A program made the translations under genes and the position numbers. Under the pieces are notes generated by a model. That model had not been told where the DNA came from. It saw nothing but the letters and a program-made list of their open reading frames with translations, and did no database searches. Below are positions 33,329 through 44,309 of a stretch of 64,000 nucleotides of DNA, piece after piece. The stretch comes from Nannobrachium achirus. Taxonomy: Eukaryota; Chordata; Actinopteri; Myctophiformes; Myctophidae. Positions within the stretch are counted from its first letter, which is position 1; each line of letters opens with the position of its first letter. The stretch lies in NCBI GenBank assembly GCA_963921795.1, contig OY997641.1, positions 27,378,035 to 27,442,034 of the forward strand, read 5' to 3'.

Positions 33329-33368
<40 letters not shown>

Positions 33369-33720
33369 GGGCGGGGCGGTGCCGAACACCATCTGGAAAA
33401 CACCCGCGCCGATTGGTCGGAGAGGGGCCAGGAGCCCCGTGATTGGTCAGAAACGGGGCAGGAGCCCCAGTGTTGAATGGTGTGCTCCGTATCTAAGGTG
33501 CTGATGTAGGCTGCGCGCGTCATCAGCCAAGCTGCGCGCATGGCGTAAGCACATTTAAAGGGCTCTCTCTCTCTCCTCCACCCCCTCCCTCTGTCTGCAC
33601 GAGATAGATAGGGCTGTGTAATAATTGACTGGTTAATGAGTAGCCTATCTGAGGAAAGCTAGTGTCTTCTGGTGGAAAATACATCTTCATAAAAATGCCT
33701 GTGTTGTTACTAGGTTATTT
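32836..33720. other. Ordinary sequence with (CA)n
   Basis: (CA)13 lies at 33339-33365 beside a GC-rich stretch with two close repeats of GATTGGTC (33410 and 33441). No gene is visible. Confidence 0.45.
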
Positions 33721-34082
33721 CAGTGATTCTAAATGTATAGGGTCCAGGGGACCACCCAGGGGCCTTTGAGGGGATTCCAGGGGGTCCCCATCTAAATGAT
33801 TGGAGGTTAATCTTCTTTACCTTCACCATTATTACGTAGCCTATAGTGCATACAACCAGAATATACAAGAACGGCTATTTTGATCAGAGTTTCCTGATCT
33901 GAGATCAAAATACAGTAGGCCTACATAGACATTAAAGGAATTGTGGATCAAATGACAGACCTTATTGGACCAAATCATGTCTAAATAATCTTAGATTGGG
34001 GTCCCAGAGATTAAAATCTTATTGAATGGGATCCATGGCCTAATTATAAAACCATGGGGTCCAAAAAGGTTCAGAATCACTG
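33721..34082. mobile_element. hAT-like MITE (CAGTGATTCTAAATG)
   Basis: Left CAGTGATTCTAAATGTATAG and right AAGGTTCAGAATCACTG are inverted. The GGGGACCACCCAGGGGCCTT motif links it to 9880 and 55380. The 8-bp flanks match weakly (4 of 8). Confidence 0.7.
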
Positions 34083-34324
34083 GAGTAATCAATTGACCAC
34101 ATTGGTAATGCATGGTTCATCGTCACTATTTAGTGCTGTGTCTCCTTAGCTGAACAGCACATGTGAAAACAATGACGTTGCTCTGTTTTCATGTTGTTGT
34201 TGTTTGCTGTTCATTAAGGCCAGTCATTTTCCATGCCATTAACCCCATATCATTTCCTCAGATATCTCAGATTACACCATTAAGTAAGTAGACTGTGTCC
34301 GTAATGACATGCATGGAAGATGTC

Positions 34325-34620
34325 TTAAAGGAGTATAGTTCACCCCCGAAATGACTTCTAGGAGACTAGAGTTCAATAATATAGGCCTATATATGTTTTT
34401 TGTCACATTCCTAAGACAATAATTTGTCAATGATCAATACATTTACCCCCATTGATTCCGGATGGGGACCCAAATGCATTTTGGTCCCCATCCGGAATCA
34501 ATGGGGGTAAATTAACTTTTTTAGGAATGCGACAGAAACCAAAAAATATTATTGAACTCAATTCTCCATGGCGTGAGTAATCAATAGAAAAAGTCATTAT
34601 GGGGGTGAATTACTCCTTAA
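34325..34620. mobile_element. TTAA-ended MITE with inner palindrome
   Basis: The ends TTAAAGGAGTATAGTTCACC and GGTGAATTACTCCTTAA are inverted and begin and end with TTAA, the target of piggyBac-type elements. The centre (34441-34513) is a near-perfect palindrome, TTTACCCCCATTGATTCCGG and mirror. A shorter sister is at 59734. Confidence 0.8.
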
Positions 34621-34756
34621 AGTAAAAGTACTCTTAAATTGTACATGCAATACTGGGTTGGAATTTTGTACTGTATAGATGGAGCTCATTATATTTCCCA
34701 AATAGCCCCAAAATCCAGTGTTAATGTATCTATTTGCAACTCGGAGACTGTACAAA

Positions 34757-34794
34757 CGTAACCAAAAGGGACCGTAAGGTTCCTTTTGGTTACA
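34757..34794. repeat. Small perfect-arm palindrome
   Basis: GTAACCAAAAGGGACC and GGTTCCTTTTGGTTAC face each other around a few bases. It is unrelated to the other palindromes. Confidence 0.7.
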
Positions 34795-35204
34795 TTGGTA
34801 CAGTCATGAGTACTGGTGTACCCTCCTAGTCACCAGCCACAACAGCTGTCCTTGTCACAGAGAAGGAAAGGGAAGCTGTTGCTGCAACATAGTAGTAGGC
34901 TTACGGAGGACGTTTAGGCTTTCTTCAAGTGCTTAGGTTTGCCAAGCGCGGTCATGTGCTCGCTGTGAGCTGTAAATGTGTGACAGGGCTCAGATGGAAA
35001 GAAGGAATTAGATCTATGGGACAGACAATGGAGCAGGCCGAGGCAGGGCAGAGAGGGGAGAGTTTGCGGGTTCACAAAGGAGTGAGATTCACATGCTCCC
35101 TTTAGAATGCAAGTGGGCAGGAGGGTGAGTTGGTTGCCATTGGCACCGGGCTGTCCACAGCCTTGGCATGGTTCCCCTCACTGTTTTTTTATTGCAAACA
35201 ATGC

Positions 35205-35612
35205 CAGTGGTGGAAAAAGTACTCTTTACTTTTTCAACTTTTTACTTAAAGGCCCGCTGACAGGCCCCGAAATTATAATAGTATGATACAGTAGGTCATG
35301 TGGTCTCTCTGAAAACGCTCTGAATTGTCACAGTGTAATCTGTCCCTCGCCCCCCAACAACAGCTGACCAGTACAGTAAGTAGTCTGAGTACAGTCAATT
35401 CATTTGATTGGCTTATAATTGCGCATTCCCACAATGACATCATAAAAATATTAACTAATATTTTAAGGTGACGTTTTAAAGTGACAGTCCCCTTTTAGGT
35501 GACAGTACCCCTTTAAGTAAAAGTATCAGTACTGCAATACAAATACTCTGATACTCTGTTACAAGTAAGAGTCCAGAATTTAAAATGTACTTGAGTAAAA
35601 GTACAAAAGTGT
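35205..35612 (+). mobile_element. hAT MITE (CAGTGGTGG) carrying a nested MITE
   Basis: It starts CAGTGGTGGAAAAAGTACTC. After the nested insertion it resumes exactly with AGTAAAAGTATCAGTACTGC and runs on to TTGAGTAAAAGTACAAAAGT. The right half is missing. Confidence 0.75.
35246..35516. mobile_element. TTAA-flanked MITE nested in the hAT element
   Basis: TTAAAGGCCCGCTGACAGG on the left and GTGACAGTACCCCTTTAA on the right share inverted TTAAAGG/TGACAG motifs. TTAA stands at both borders. Removing it leaves one TTAA and restores the family's TTTACTTAAGTAAAAG, so insertion at TTAA is directly visible. Confidence 0.8.
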
Positions 35613-35616
35613 TGGG

Positions 35617-35640
35617 GTTAGGGTTATGGTTAGGGTGAGG
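35617..35640 (+). repeat. Telomere-like TTAGGG variant stretch
   Basis: GGGGTTAGGGTTATGGTTAGGG at a transposon junction. Confidence 0.6.
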
Positions 35641-37214
35641 TTACTCACCCGCGTCAGCAGGTTAGCTTTTCACCAGGTTAAAATTCACCCGTGTCGAAAG
35701 GATGAACCGTCGAACAGATGCTATGTCGCAATGTCGACACGCCACCACTTAGCCCCATTTATAACCTCACCCTCCGCTGTTAGCTCCGAGATGAGGTTGT
35801 TGTAGCAGAACTGGCACCTACCGGCGGCGGGTTTGCAGGTTGAATAGGAAAATATGGCACAGGCTGACTAAATAAGCGACTTCAACAGTTTTCCCAACCT
35901 CGATGTAAACGTTTTATGTGCCGGCGCTATAGCTTTAAACATCTGTATGTGTCTTGAACTACCTACTTTTTTGATAAGATGTTATGTTATAGCTAACAGT
36001 GGAGGGTGAGGTTCTATAGGGGCTACTGTATGTACCACTATGCTTTAGGAACAAGCAGTGCTCACCTGACAGGACAGTTAAAATGTTAGCAGCAGTGGCG
36101 AGGCACGTTGAAATGCTATCAGAAACCGTGAGGCACGTTAAGGCTGCTATATGGTCTTAGGGTCTAATCCCCAACACATCCTCCACTCACTGCCTCTTCT
36201 GTAACTATGTTCTCATGGAAGAGAGCGTAACCCTTTAAGATCTCTAATCCCCAATCAATCTTCAAAGGGACTTCGTGGCTTTGACTCCAGGAGGAGAGTG
36301 AAGGGAAATGTAAGTTGAATGAACAAGTTATAATCTAGCTGTCTATTTCCACTGTTATCCCTGAGCCTCATTCATGAGACTATTAGGCATACATGTGCTT
36401 TAAGATGCCTTGTATGCACAGTAGAAATACACTTCAATCACTGTCCATACATGCTTTCATTATGTACTTGGTGGCGTCAACAGGCAAATTAAATCTTTGC
36501 GTCATTTGCTCATTTTCAATTTTGAAATTCTATTTCATAAAATAACATAAAAAGTATAAATTAAGGTTGTATTCACATAGTACGAGTTTGATTTGAAGAT
36601 GGAAATTGGGTTTGGAAACATAAATAGGTACGTTTTATTCCAATGTTTACACATATTACCATAGCCACAAAATACCAAACCATTTGTTTAGGTCAGATGG
36701 TTAACCGTGGGCCTATTCAGAGCATGTTTGCATGAATGGACATAGTGTACTTTAAGCTACTTGTTTTTTACTTTAAAATCTAATTTATATATTAATGTTA
36801 TTATCATCAAGATCTTCGTGTTTTCTATTTTTCTTTTTTCAGGGGCCCACACCTCCCCTTCCTCAGCCATCAGATGACAGGCCAGTTGGACACAACCGTA
36901 CTGTACCCAGAGCACAGAGGACCGTGTGGACAACAGGAATGTGCAGACACATGACAGTACATAATTGAATGCGGTTTTTCAATTTCTCTTGGTAGAGAAA
37001 AAAACATAAATGAAGGCAATTGGATTAGCAGGGGGGGGGGGGGGAAAGAATGCGTTGCTGTGTGGGGTGTGATGGCCTCCGTGCAATCGCAAGCACGCAG
37101 CCTCATGGAACCACCTGGGCTGGTTTGTAAACAAACATAGGCTGCGCGTAATGTAGCGTACACATGTGTTGACTCGACCTGCAACCGAGTGTTCATTTGA
37201 CTCAGTGTGCAAGC
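35641..37214. other. No recognised gene
   Basis: Single-copy-looking DNA. A G run lies at 37030-37044. The minus-strand frames near 36870-37305 have no domain. Confidence 0.4.
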
Positions 37215-37394
37215 CGTCGTTGTCGGGTGGAAACCTTGTATGTCCAAAACCGCTCGTTTTGTATTTATCATTTAAAAAATGATTTAAACTTTTTTTGTGC
37301 GACACTTTTGTATGATGAACTAGAGCTTTAATTTACCAAAAAAAACATACACATTTGAAACTTGGAGATACGAGGTTTCTGCCCGACAGTGACG
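37215..37394. mobile_element. CGTCGTTGTCGGG MITE without the palindromic core
   Basis: Both ends are intact (CGTCGTTGTCGGGTGGAAAC and GGTTTCTGCCCGACAGTGAC). The inner arms match 19131-19384 (TTTATCATTTAAAAAATGAT, TGCGACACTTTTGTATGATG). Where the other copies have the palindrome, this one reads AAACTTTTTTTGTGCG, with a single ACT. Confidence 0.82.
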
Positions 37395-37569
37395 AAATGT
37401 AACCATTCGGTTATATTTGGCACACTCTTGGAGTTACAAATGAACTAACCTGGCGTCACCAGGCTTTACACCCGACCGTCAGTTCCGGTATAGACCGGAT
37501 GGCATCCCAGACCGGATGACAGAAGTTGTAGTCTCATGTAGCCAGACAACTATTCCACAGTCAACAGTC

Positions 37570-37795
37570 TGGCCACGCGAGACAATCTACAAGCTCACAA
37601 TATGCGACGCATTGTGAGCTTGTAGATCGGCTATTTTCAAATCGACGTCCTTAAGTTGTTATAATAATCAAGATCTACAAAGTAACTAGCGACCAAAGTT
37701 TTTAAATAATTGTAGTGGTGTAAAAGCACAATATTTGCATCCGAGATGTAGTGGAGTAGAAGAAAAAGTATTGGAAAATGTTATGCATGAGGTGC
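37570..37795. mobile_element. Right half of a CAGTGGTGG hAT MITE with palindrome
   Basis: A shared palindrome lies at 37581-37640. It is followed by CTACAAAGTAACTAGCGACC and ATCCGAGATGTAGTGGAGTA, typical of the family's right half. Neither terminus is present. Confidence 0.6.
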
Positions 37796-37867
37796 ACAAA
37801 GTGCGTGGTTAAAAATAGCAGCGGTTAAATAGCAGCAGATGTAATAACAGACATGTACTACATGAGA

Positions 37868-37905
37868 TGCATCTGTCTGTCACACGCACATGCACACGCA
37901 CACGC

Positions 37906-37963
<58 letters not shown>

Positions 37964-38128
37964 GATCCTCACTCACTACTGGCTCTATGTCCCTCCCACT
38001 CTCCCTGAGCGCCCCCCCCCCCCCCGCCCCCTCCCCAGCCCCCCCCCAGCCCCCAGCCAGACGGAGGAGCCTTCCTTTGACGTCACTGCTTGTTATTACT
38101 TAACACGACTCTGCGGAGCGCCCAGGGC

Positions 38129-38205
<77 letters not shown>

Positions 38206-38218
38206 ACACACGCACGCT
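37868..38218. repeat. CA arrays and C run
   Basis: (CACG/CA)n at 37882-37962, C-rich 38010-38050, and (CA)n with CGCA at 38132-38216. Confidence 0.95.
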
Positions 38219-38408
38219 CTGCTCTGCACTCCCTTTGAAGAGCAAAGGGAGAAGGTGGGATGCAGATTGAGGGAGAGAAAGGGACATGTGGGATGATGTT
38301 ACGAAACAATGTACTGCAGCTGAGAGGTGGGCTCGAGAAACGATCTGCCCTGCTTTCCAACATGTGGTGGAATTTGCACCGTCAATGAGAAGTTTCATTC
38401 CATAATGT

Positions 38409-38669
38409 CAGTGGTTCTATAAGCTTTTTCACGCCAAGGACTCCCTAATTAAGCATTCTGAAAGTATTATCTTGCCAGGGACCGCCCATACAGGACTTGT
38501 GCTGCATTATTTTTCCAAATATAGACTACATAGGAATAAAGTGAACTGATTTTGATGCTATATGAACTCTTTTTGCTGTGGATATACGTTTAAATCAATG
38601 CCAATAGGACCCCCTTGAGCCCCATGAAGGACTTCTGTGGGTCCCTGGACCCCACTTTGAGAACCACTG
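38409..38669. mobile_element. Small hAT-like MITE (CAGTGGTTCTATAAGC)
   Basis: Left CAGTGGTTCTATAAGCTTTT and right CCACTTTGAGAACCACTG are inverted. The inner GGACTCCC/GGACCCC motifs are as in related families. The flanks match poorly. No palindrome is inside. Confidence 0.7.
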
Positions 38670-39484
38670 CCGTATGAGATGGATTCCCTTTAAAACTCTA
38701 GTAAGCACACTGACTGACTGTGGCAGTATCAGTACACTGACTGTGGAAACTCACAACGTGCGCTATGAGGTTGTAGATCTGATCTGATATCTTCGCTGAA
38801 TGTTCGCACATGCCCAGAACAGGTTCATGTGATTAACTCTTAGTGAAGTGATTAGTGAACAGATTAGAGTGAAATCAACTGTTAGGATTCTGTTGGAAGC
38901 AAAACAATGCACACAATATTATCGTTAGTTTGCTGTCGGGCAGAAATCTCCTATTGAACTTCATCAGAGTCGTGACTCTGAGGAAGATGCAGTAGCATTG
39001 AAACGTCAGTCAAGTCAGTATTTTTTGTTCAAGCACCTGAATAAAAGGCCTAAACAGTCTGAGCCTATATATACTGTATATTTTGGAATGGTGTATTGAA
39101 TGTATGGTAATCATTCTAATAGGGTAATAATTCAATTGATTTATATTCTTTTATCACATTCAGAATGAAATCCCACCTTACCAAGAGGCTCTAGAATCCA
39201 CCAGGTATTGTAGCAGCTAGGCTTTAGTTTATTTTTTATTTATTATTATTATTATTATGTTGATCCACGCTCCAACAGGCACTTTCACTACGTCTGTCTC
39301 TATCTACAGAGTTGATTGTTGTGATAGTGCAACCCAACTTGACCCCTGGATTGGCTCCATGCTTGAAAGGCTAATTATCTTATCAGGGATATAGACAGGG
39401 ATCAGAGGGAGCAAGGAGTATGTGATCAGCTGTCTCCATAAGTAGCCCTACATCAGCTGCTTCCATTAGTAAAGGTGGTTGACA
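38670..39484. other. No recognised gene
   Basis: A worn palindrome piece (CTCACAACGTGCGCTATGAG, GTTGTAGATCTGATC) lies at 38749-38790. Otherwise plain. Confidence 0.4.
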
Positions 39485-39750
39485 CACTGTTTCCCAAACT
39501 GCGGGTCGGGACCCATTTGTGTGGGTCGTGGGAAGATTTTCAAAATAAGTACCGTAAATCAAAAAATAAAACAATAAATCATAAAAACACAAACGACTGA
39601 AGTGGTGAAAATAGACGATCTACAATCTCACAACGTGTCGCATAGCGACACATTGTGAGCTTGTATATCTGCTATTTTTACTAGTTTGGGTCCTGGAAAG
39701 ACGACTTTCTCTTCTGGGTCTCAAGCTAAAAGGTTCGGGGAACCACAAAA
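39485..39750. mobile_element. hAT MITE 'GGGTCGGGACCCATTTG' with palindrome
   Basis: TTTCCCAAACTGCGGGTCGG on the left and AGGTTCGGGGAACCAC on the right. A shared palindrome lies at 39604-39683, with TTTGGGTCCTGG after it exactly as at 7190 and 26283. The tips are eroded. Confidence 0.65.
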
Positions 39751-40150
39751 ATGTTTTAAAGTAGCAATAGCACAATATAAAAAACATATACTGCTTCAAG
39801 TAAAAGAACAAAAACATTGGCATCAAAATATAATCTATATGGGCGCAAAAGGGACAAGCGCTGACAGATACAGAGATCTCCATACAGGGAGAAGGACAGA
39901 CAGATACTGTACAGAGATCTCCATATATGGGCATATCAGTTGGATCTGCGGTGCAACGTATAGGTGTGAGGGCTGCATGGCAGCCCGAACCTGTAGTAAT
40001 TTAAATCTACAAAGTATGTAGTAACAAAAGTACAATATTTGCCTCTGAGGTGTAGGGGGGTAGAAGTATAAAGTATCATAGAATGGACATATTCAAGTAA
40101 AGTAAAACTACCTCAAAACTGTCCAGTACTTAAGTGAGAAGAGAACCAGT
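39751..40150 (+). mobile_element. CAGTGGTGG hAT MITE remnant
   Basis: TTCAAGTAAAAGAACAAAAA, TGCCTCTGAGGTGTAGGGGG and TACTTAAGTGAGAAGAG are worn family motifs. An unrelated insertion (about 39838-39985) lies within, carrying CAGAGATCTCCATA twice. Confidence 0.5.
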
Positions 40151-40463
40151 AATGAAAACTACATCTGGTACTACTATCACTATCACGTGTACAAAACAAA
40201 GATATTTCACATTCATAGCATCTGTCCGTGTGCTGTCCACAGTTAAATCGCCAGTGTTCATTTATCCATATGTAACGCTGAGAGAGTGTACATGTGTAAA
40301 TGGACCCGTAACAGAGTTCAATTATCGCTCAGGATTTTTCCAGTGTAAGCATGTTCTCAAAGATATCATCCCTAATGAGTTAGTTCAGCACGTAGCGCCG
40401 CTCACAGAACACTGTGTTACTGAAGACGAGACATGCTCCTCGGACGTGATAAACATGCCATGC

Positions 40464-40482
40464 CCCCCCCCCCCCCCCCCCC
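40464..40482 (+). repeat. Poly-C run
   Basis: Uninterrupted C homopolymer of about 19. Confidence 0.9.
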
Positions 40483-40632
40483 TTGCTTTCATATTTCTGA
40501 AAGAGGAGCAGAGATCAATAATCAGGCTCTTCATGCAGATCCACATTCCGTCGTTGTCGGGTGTAAACCTTGTATCTCCAACACCGTTCGTTTTCTATTT
40601 ATCATTTTAAAAACGATTTAAAACTAGTAATC

Positions 40633-43600
40633 CAGTATCTGGCTTAAAGTCCTGTTCGCAATTTGGTGTTAGGGGAGTTTCTCACCTGAACTGAGTCAGT
40701 GGGTCCCTAGACATGAAAAATCACAGAGGTGCTCGTCCGCCATAGTGCCAGGAATGGCGCAATGGCCAAATCAAATATGGCTGCCATCGGCTATGATGAA
40801 AATCCAACTTTTCTGTTTCTGGGTGTATATGCACATGTAATACCTCTATTTGGACTAATTGTGGTGTGGGGAATTCATTTCTGATATTGTTTTGACCATT
40901 TTGGGCAATTTGGACCTCAAAAGGTCATGGTCAAGGTCATTTTGCTATTCCGAAGACCGTGGGCCATAACTTGGCCATTGTTAGGAGTAAAAACAGGTGC
41001 AGTAGGTCTAAATCAACGAATGCTGACATGTATAATTCATTTCTGACATTGTTTTGACCATTAAGGATCATCTTGTCTTTGAAATATCAATGTCAATGCC
41101 ATTTTCTAAAAACGATTTTGTTCATTACTTGCACTTTTATAGTATTTTTTGTAAGTTTGTTACTATTTTATAGTAAGTTTGTTTTGTTTATAACAAAAGA
41201 CATACTAGTGGGAAATACAACAAGTAAACATCCACATTTAACTTTAAAGGGGGGTTTTAAATGGGTGTTTAAATGAGCAAATAAGACTATTTACGAATAA
41301 AAGTGACAAATAAAATCACACAACAAAAGCACACACAAAATTAAATAACAATTTCCCTCAAAGTGCACCATATTAGGATTGTGTGCATCCAAGTTAGTAT
41401 GATGTGTTTTTACAGGATGTATTCAGCTAGGCAGCCATATCCTCGAGAGTCGAAGTGTTCCTTGCATCCGTCCATGTTCCATTGGTTCTAGTCTTTCCTC
41501 AGGTTCCTTGGCTGTTGCAAGCAGGTGGCAAGACATGCACTAGAAAGGTGCCTTGTTGGTCTCAGGCAGCAGTTGTACTTCTCTGCTACCAATGCTGTCT
41601 TGTTCTGTCAAGGTCTTTGCCTCTCCAAAGTTTGTTAGATATTGTATTCGGTCAGAAGCCATAGCTGCATGCTTAGTCCCCACCTGGCCCATGCAGTCAT
41701 CTCCAGTTTCCAAGGCATATGTCCCCTGATCACTGTCTTGGCTAGTGGTGCTCCAAGATGAGAGACTGCTTGATGCTGTAGAAGCATGTGCCGCTGCACA
41801 CCTAGTGCCATACTGCTACCAGATCTACTTAATCCCCAGTGCTTGGAAGTATCACTACGACAACTCTCTGGGGTCCACTCATAATCCTGGCGACCCATTA
41901 TTCCCTCCATTAGGTTAGGGTTATGGGTAGGTTTAGTTATAATAGGGCCAGTTGACTCCACATGTACCAGCAGCTTGGTGACAGCCTCCTCAATCTAGTT
42001 CAATCTTTGGGATCTCTTCACCTCCAGCCCCTTTTGCAGGGAGCCACTCATCATCATCAGAGATAACAGAGTCGATAGACGCACCCATCCCTCATCAACT
42101 TTACAAATTCTGGGTGTCTGAGGAGAACAAACAGCTCTCCAGCTGTGTGTTCAGAATATGGTGTCCATTCAAGCTTGTGGCGATGTATGTAGAACGGCTG
42201 CCTTGGAATCTGAAGGTTCCAGGGTCGATTTATGTCTCCTCCTGCTTATTTGTCGAAGTGTCCTTAAGCAAGACACTGAACCCCTAACTGCTCCCGATGA
42301 GCACCTTGCATGGTTTCTTGGTGTGAATGTATGTGTGAATGTGTGTGTTAATGGGTGAATGTGAAATACATTACAGCGCTTTGGAGAAGAGCGCTATATA
42401 CTGTAAATGCAGTCCATTTACCATTATCAGCTCTGTTGTCTCTGTTGATGATGTCGCTAGTGGAGAAGAGATCCCAGACATCTTGAATAGGATTGAGGAG
42501 GCTGACACCTGGTGCATGTACAGCCTCCATTATAACTAAGCCTATCCCTAACCTTCACTAACCTAATGGTCAGAATAATGGGATGTCGGAAGTTCGGAAC
42601 TATGAGCGGACCCCAGAGAGTCTTTGTCTCCTTCACATTACTGCTATACTACACCCCATATTTCCAAGCACTGGGGATGAAGGAGATCTGGCAGCAGTAT
42701 GGCACTGGTGAGACTCACTTGCACTGCATCAAGCAGTCTCATCTTGGAGCACCACTAGCCAAGACAGTGATCAAGGCACATATGCCTTGGAGACAGGAGA
42801 TGACTGCATGGGCCAGGTGAGGATTAAACATGTAGTTATGGCTTCTGACCGAGTACAATGTCTAACAAACTTTGGAGAGGCAAAGACCTTGACAGAACAA
42901 GACACAGTATTGGTAGCAGAGAAGTACTACTGCTGAGACCAACAAGGCACCTTTCTAGCGCATTTCTTGCCACCTGCTTGAACAGCCAAGGAACCTGAGG
43001 AAAGACTAGAACCAATGGAACATGGAACAGGGCATGACATAAAGGCTTGTCCTGTTGTCCGGGACAAGTGCCCATACTATGGAGTGGAGGGAGCAAGGGG
43101 GGTCATTAGCCGTCCTTTTGTTATTATTTCAATGTATGACATTTTTATCCGGACAAGTGACTTTTGTCTCCGGACAAGTGAATGGGAAATATACTTGTCC
43201 AAAGGACAACTGCCTCAAAAAGTCAATGTCAAGCTCTGATGGATGGAAGGAGCACTTTGACTTTAGTACACTCCTGCCATGTCTGAAGCAAGACACTCGA
43301 CACTGATGGAGTTCTGTGCATCATATTTTGCCATGGAACAATGCCAAATCCATCCTGTAAAAACACCTCATACTAACTTGCATGCACACAATCCCAATAT
43401 GGTGCACTTTGAGGGAAATTGTTATTTAATTTTGTGTGTGATTTTGTTGTGTAATTTTATTTGTCACTTTTATTCGTAAATAGTCTTATTTGCTCATTTA
43501 AACACCCATTTTAAACCCCAATTTAAAGTTAAATGTGGATGCTTACTTGTTGTATTTCTCACTAGTATGTCTTTTGTTATAAACAAAACAAACTTACTAT

Positions 43601-44138
43601 AAAATAGTAACAAACTTACACAAAATACTATAAAAGTGCAAGTAATGAACAAAATCGTTTTTGAAAAATGGCATTGACATTGATATTTCAAAGACAAGAT
43701 GATCCTTAATGGTCAAAACAATGTCAGAAATGAATTATACATGTCAGCATTAGTTGATTTAGACCTACTGCATCTGTTTTTACTCCTAACAATGGCCAAG
43801 TTATGGCCCACGGTCTTCGGAATAGCAAAATGACCTTGACCATGACTTTTTGAGGTCCAAATCGCCCAAAATGGTCAAAACAATATCAGAAATGAATTCC
43901 CCACACCACAATTGGTCCAAATAGAGGTATTACATGTGCATATACACCCAGAAACAGAAAAGTTGGATTTTCATCATAGCCGATGGCAGCCATATTTGAT
44001 TTGGCCATTTGCGCCATTCCTGGCACTATGGCGGTCGAGCACCTCTGTGATTTTTAATGTCTAGGGACCCACTGACTCAGTTCAGGTGAGAAACTCCCCT
44101 AACACCAAATTGCGAACAGGACTTTAAGCCAGATACTG
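40633..44138. mobile_element. 3.5-kb foldback element (near-palindrome)
   Basis: Both ends begin CAGTATCTGGCTTAAAGTCC (the right one in reverse complement), and the two halves mirror each other for at least 1.4 kb. The outer 750 bases of the arms (40633-41380 against 43400-44138) look about 98% identical by eye. The inner parts (about 41450-42075 against 42430-43025) are more diverged and gapped. The right arm holds an extra block of about 200 bases (about 43027-43240, CCGGACAAGTG motifs). The loop (about 42085-42420) contains a SINE. Open frames recur in mirrored pairs (41073-41276 and 43494-43697) but resemble no known transposase. The flanking 8 bases match only partly. Confidence 0.88.
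42158..42425 (+). mobile_element. tRNA-derived fish SINE in the foldback loop
   Basis: CTGCCTTGGAATCTGAAGGT TCCAGGGTCGA (B-box region), GTGTCCTTAAGCAAGACACT, TAACTGCTCCCGATGAGCAC and the tail TAAATGCAGTCCATTTACCA are standard parts of a widespread fish SINE. Confidence 0.8.
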
Positions 44139-44309
44139 TATTATAGTGAAAACAGCTGATCTACAAGCACACAACCCGCGAGGCGTTGTGTGCTTGTAGA
44201 TTGGCTGTTTTCACTAGTCTTTTGCGACAGTCTTGTATGATGCCTTACTTTATGAAAAAACATACAAATTTGAAACTTGGAGATACGAGGTTTCTCCACG
44301 ACAGTGACG

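Larger units (their letters stand above)
40549..44309. mobile_element. CGTCGTTGTCGGG MITE split by the giant foldback element
   Basis: The left part 40549-40632 (CGTCGTTGTCGGGTGTAAAC) and the right part 44139-44309 (ending CCACGACAGTGACG) together make one ordinary copy, with its shared palindrome intact at 44147-44216. ATTC precedes the left end and follows the right end, a possible 4-bp duplication. Everything between 40633 and 44138 is a later insertion. Confidence 0.8.

Noticed and set aside
41073-41276. Mirrored frames in the giant palindrome as a transposase
   Set aside because: Short, hydrophobic, without any transposase motif; they are mirrored only because the DNA is.
42158-42425. 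A functional tRNA gene in the palindrome loop
   Set aside because: The cloverleaf is incomplete, and the sequence continues with the standard body and tail of a fish SINE.
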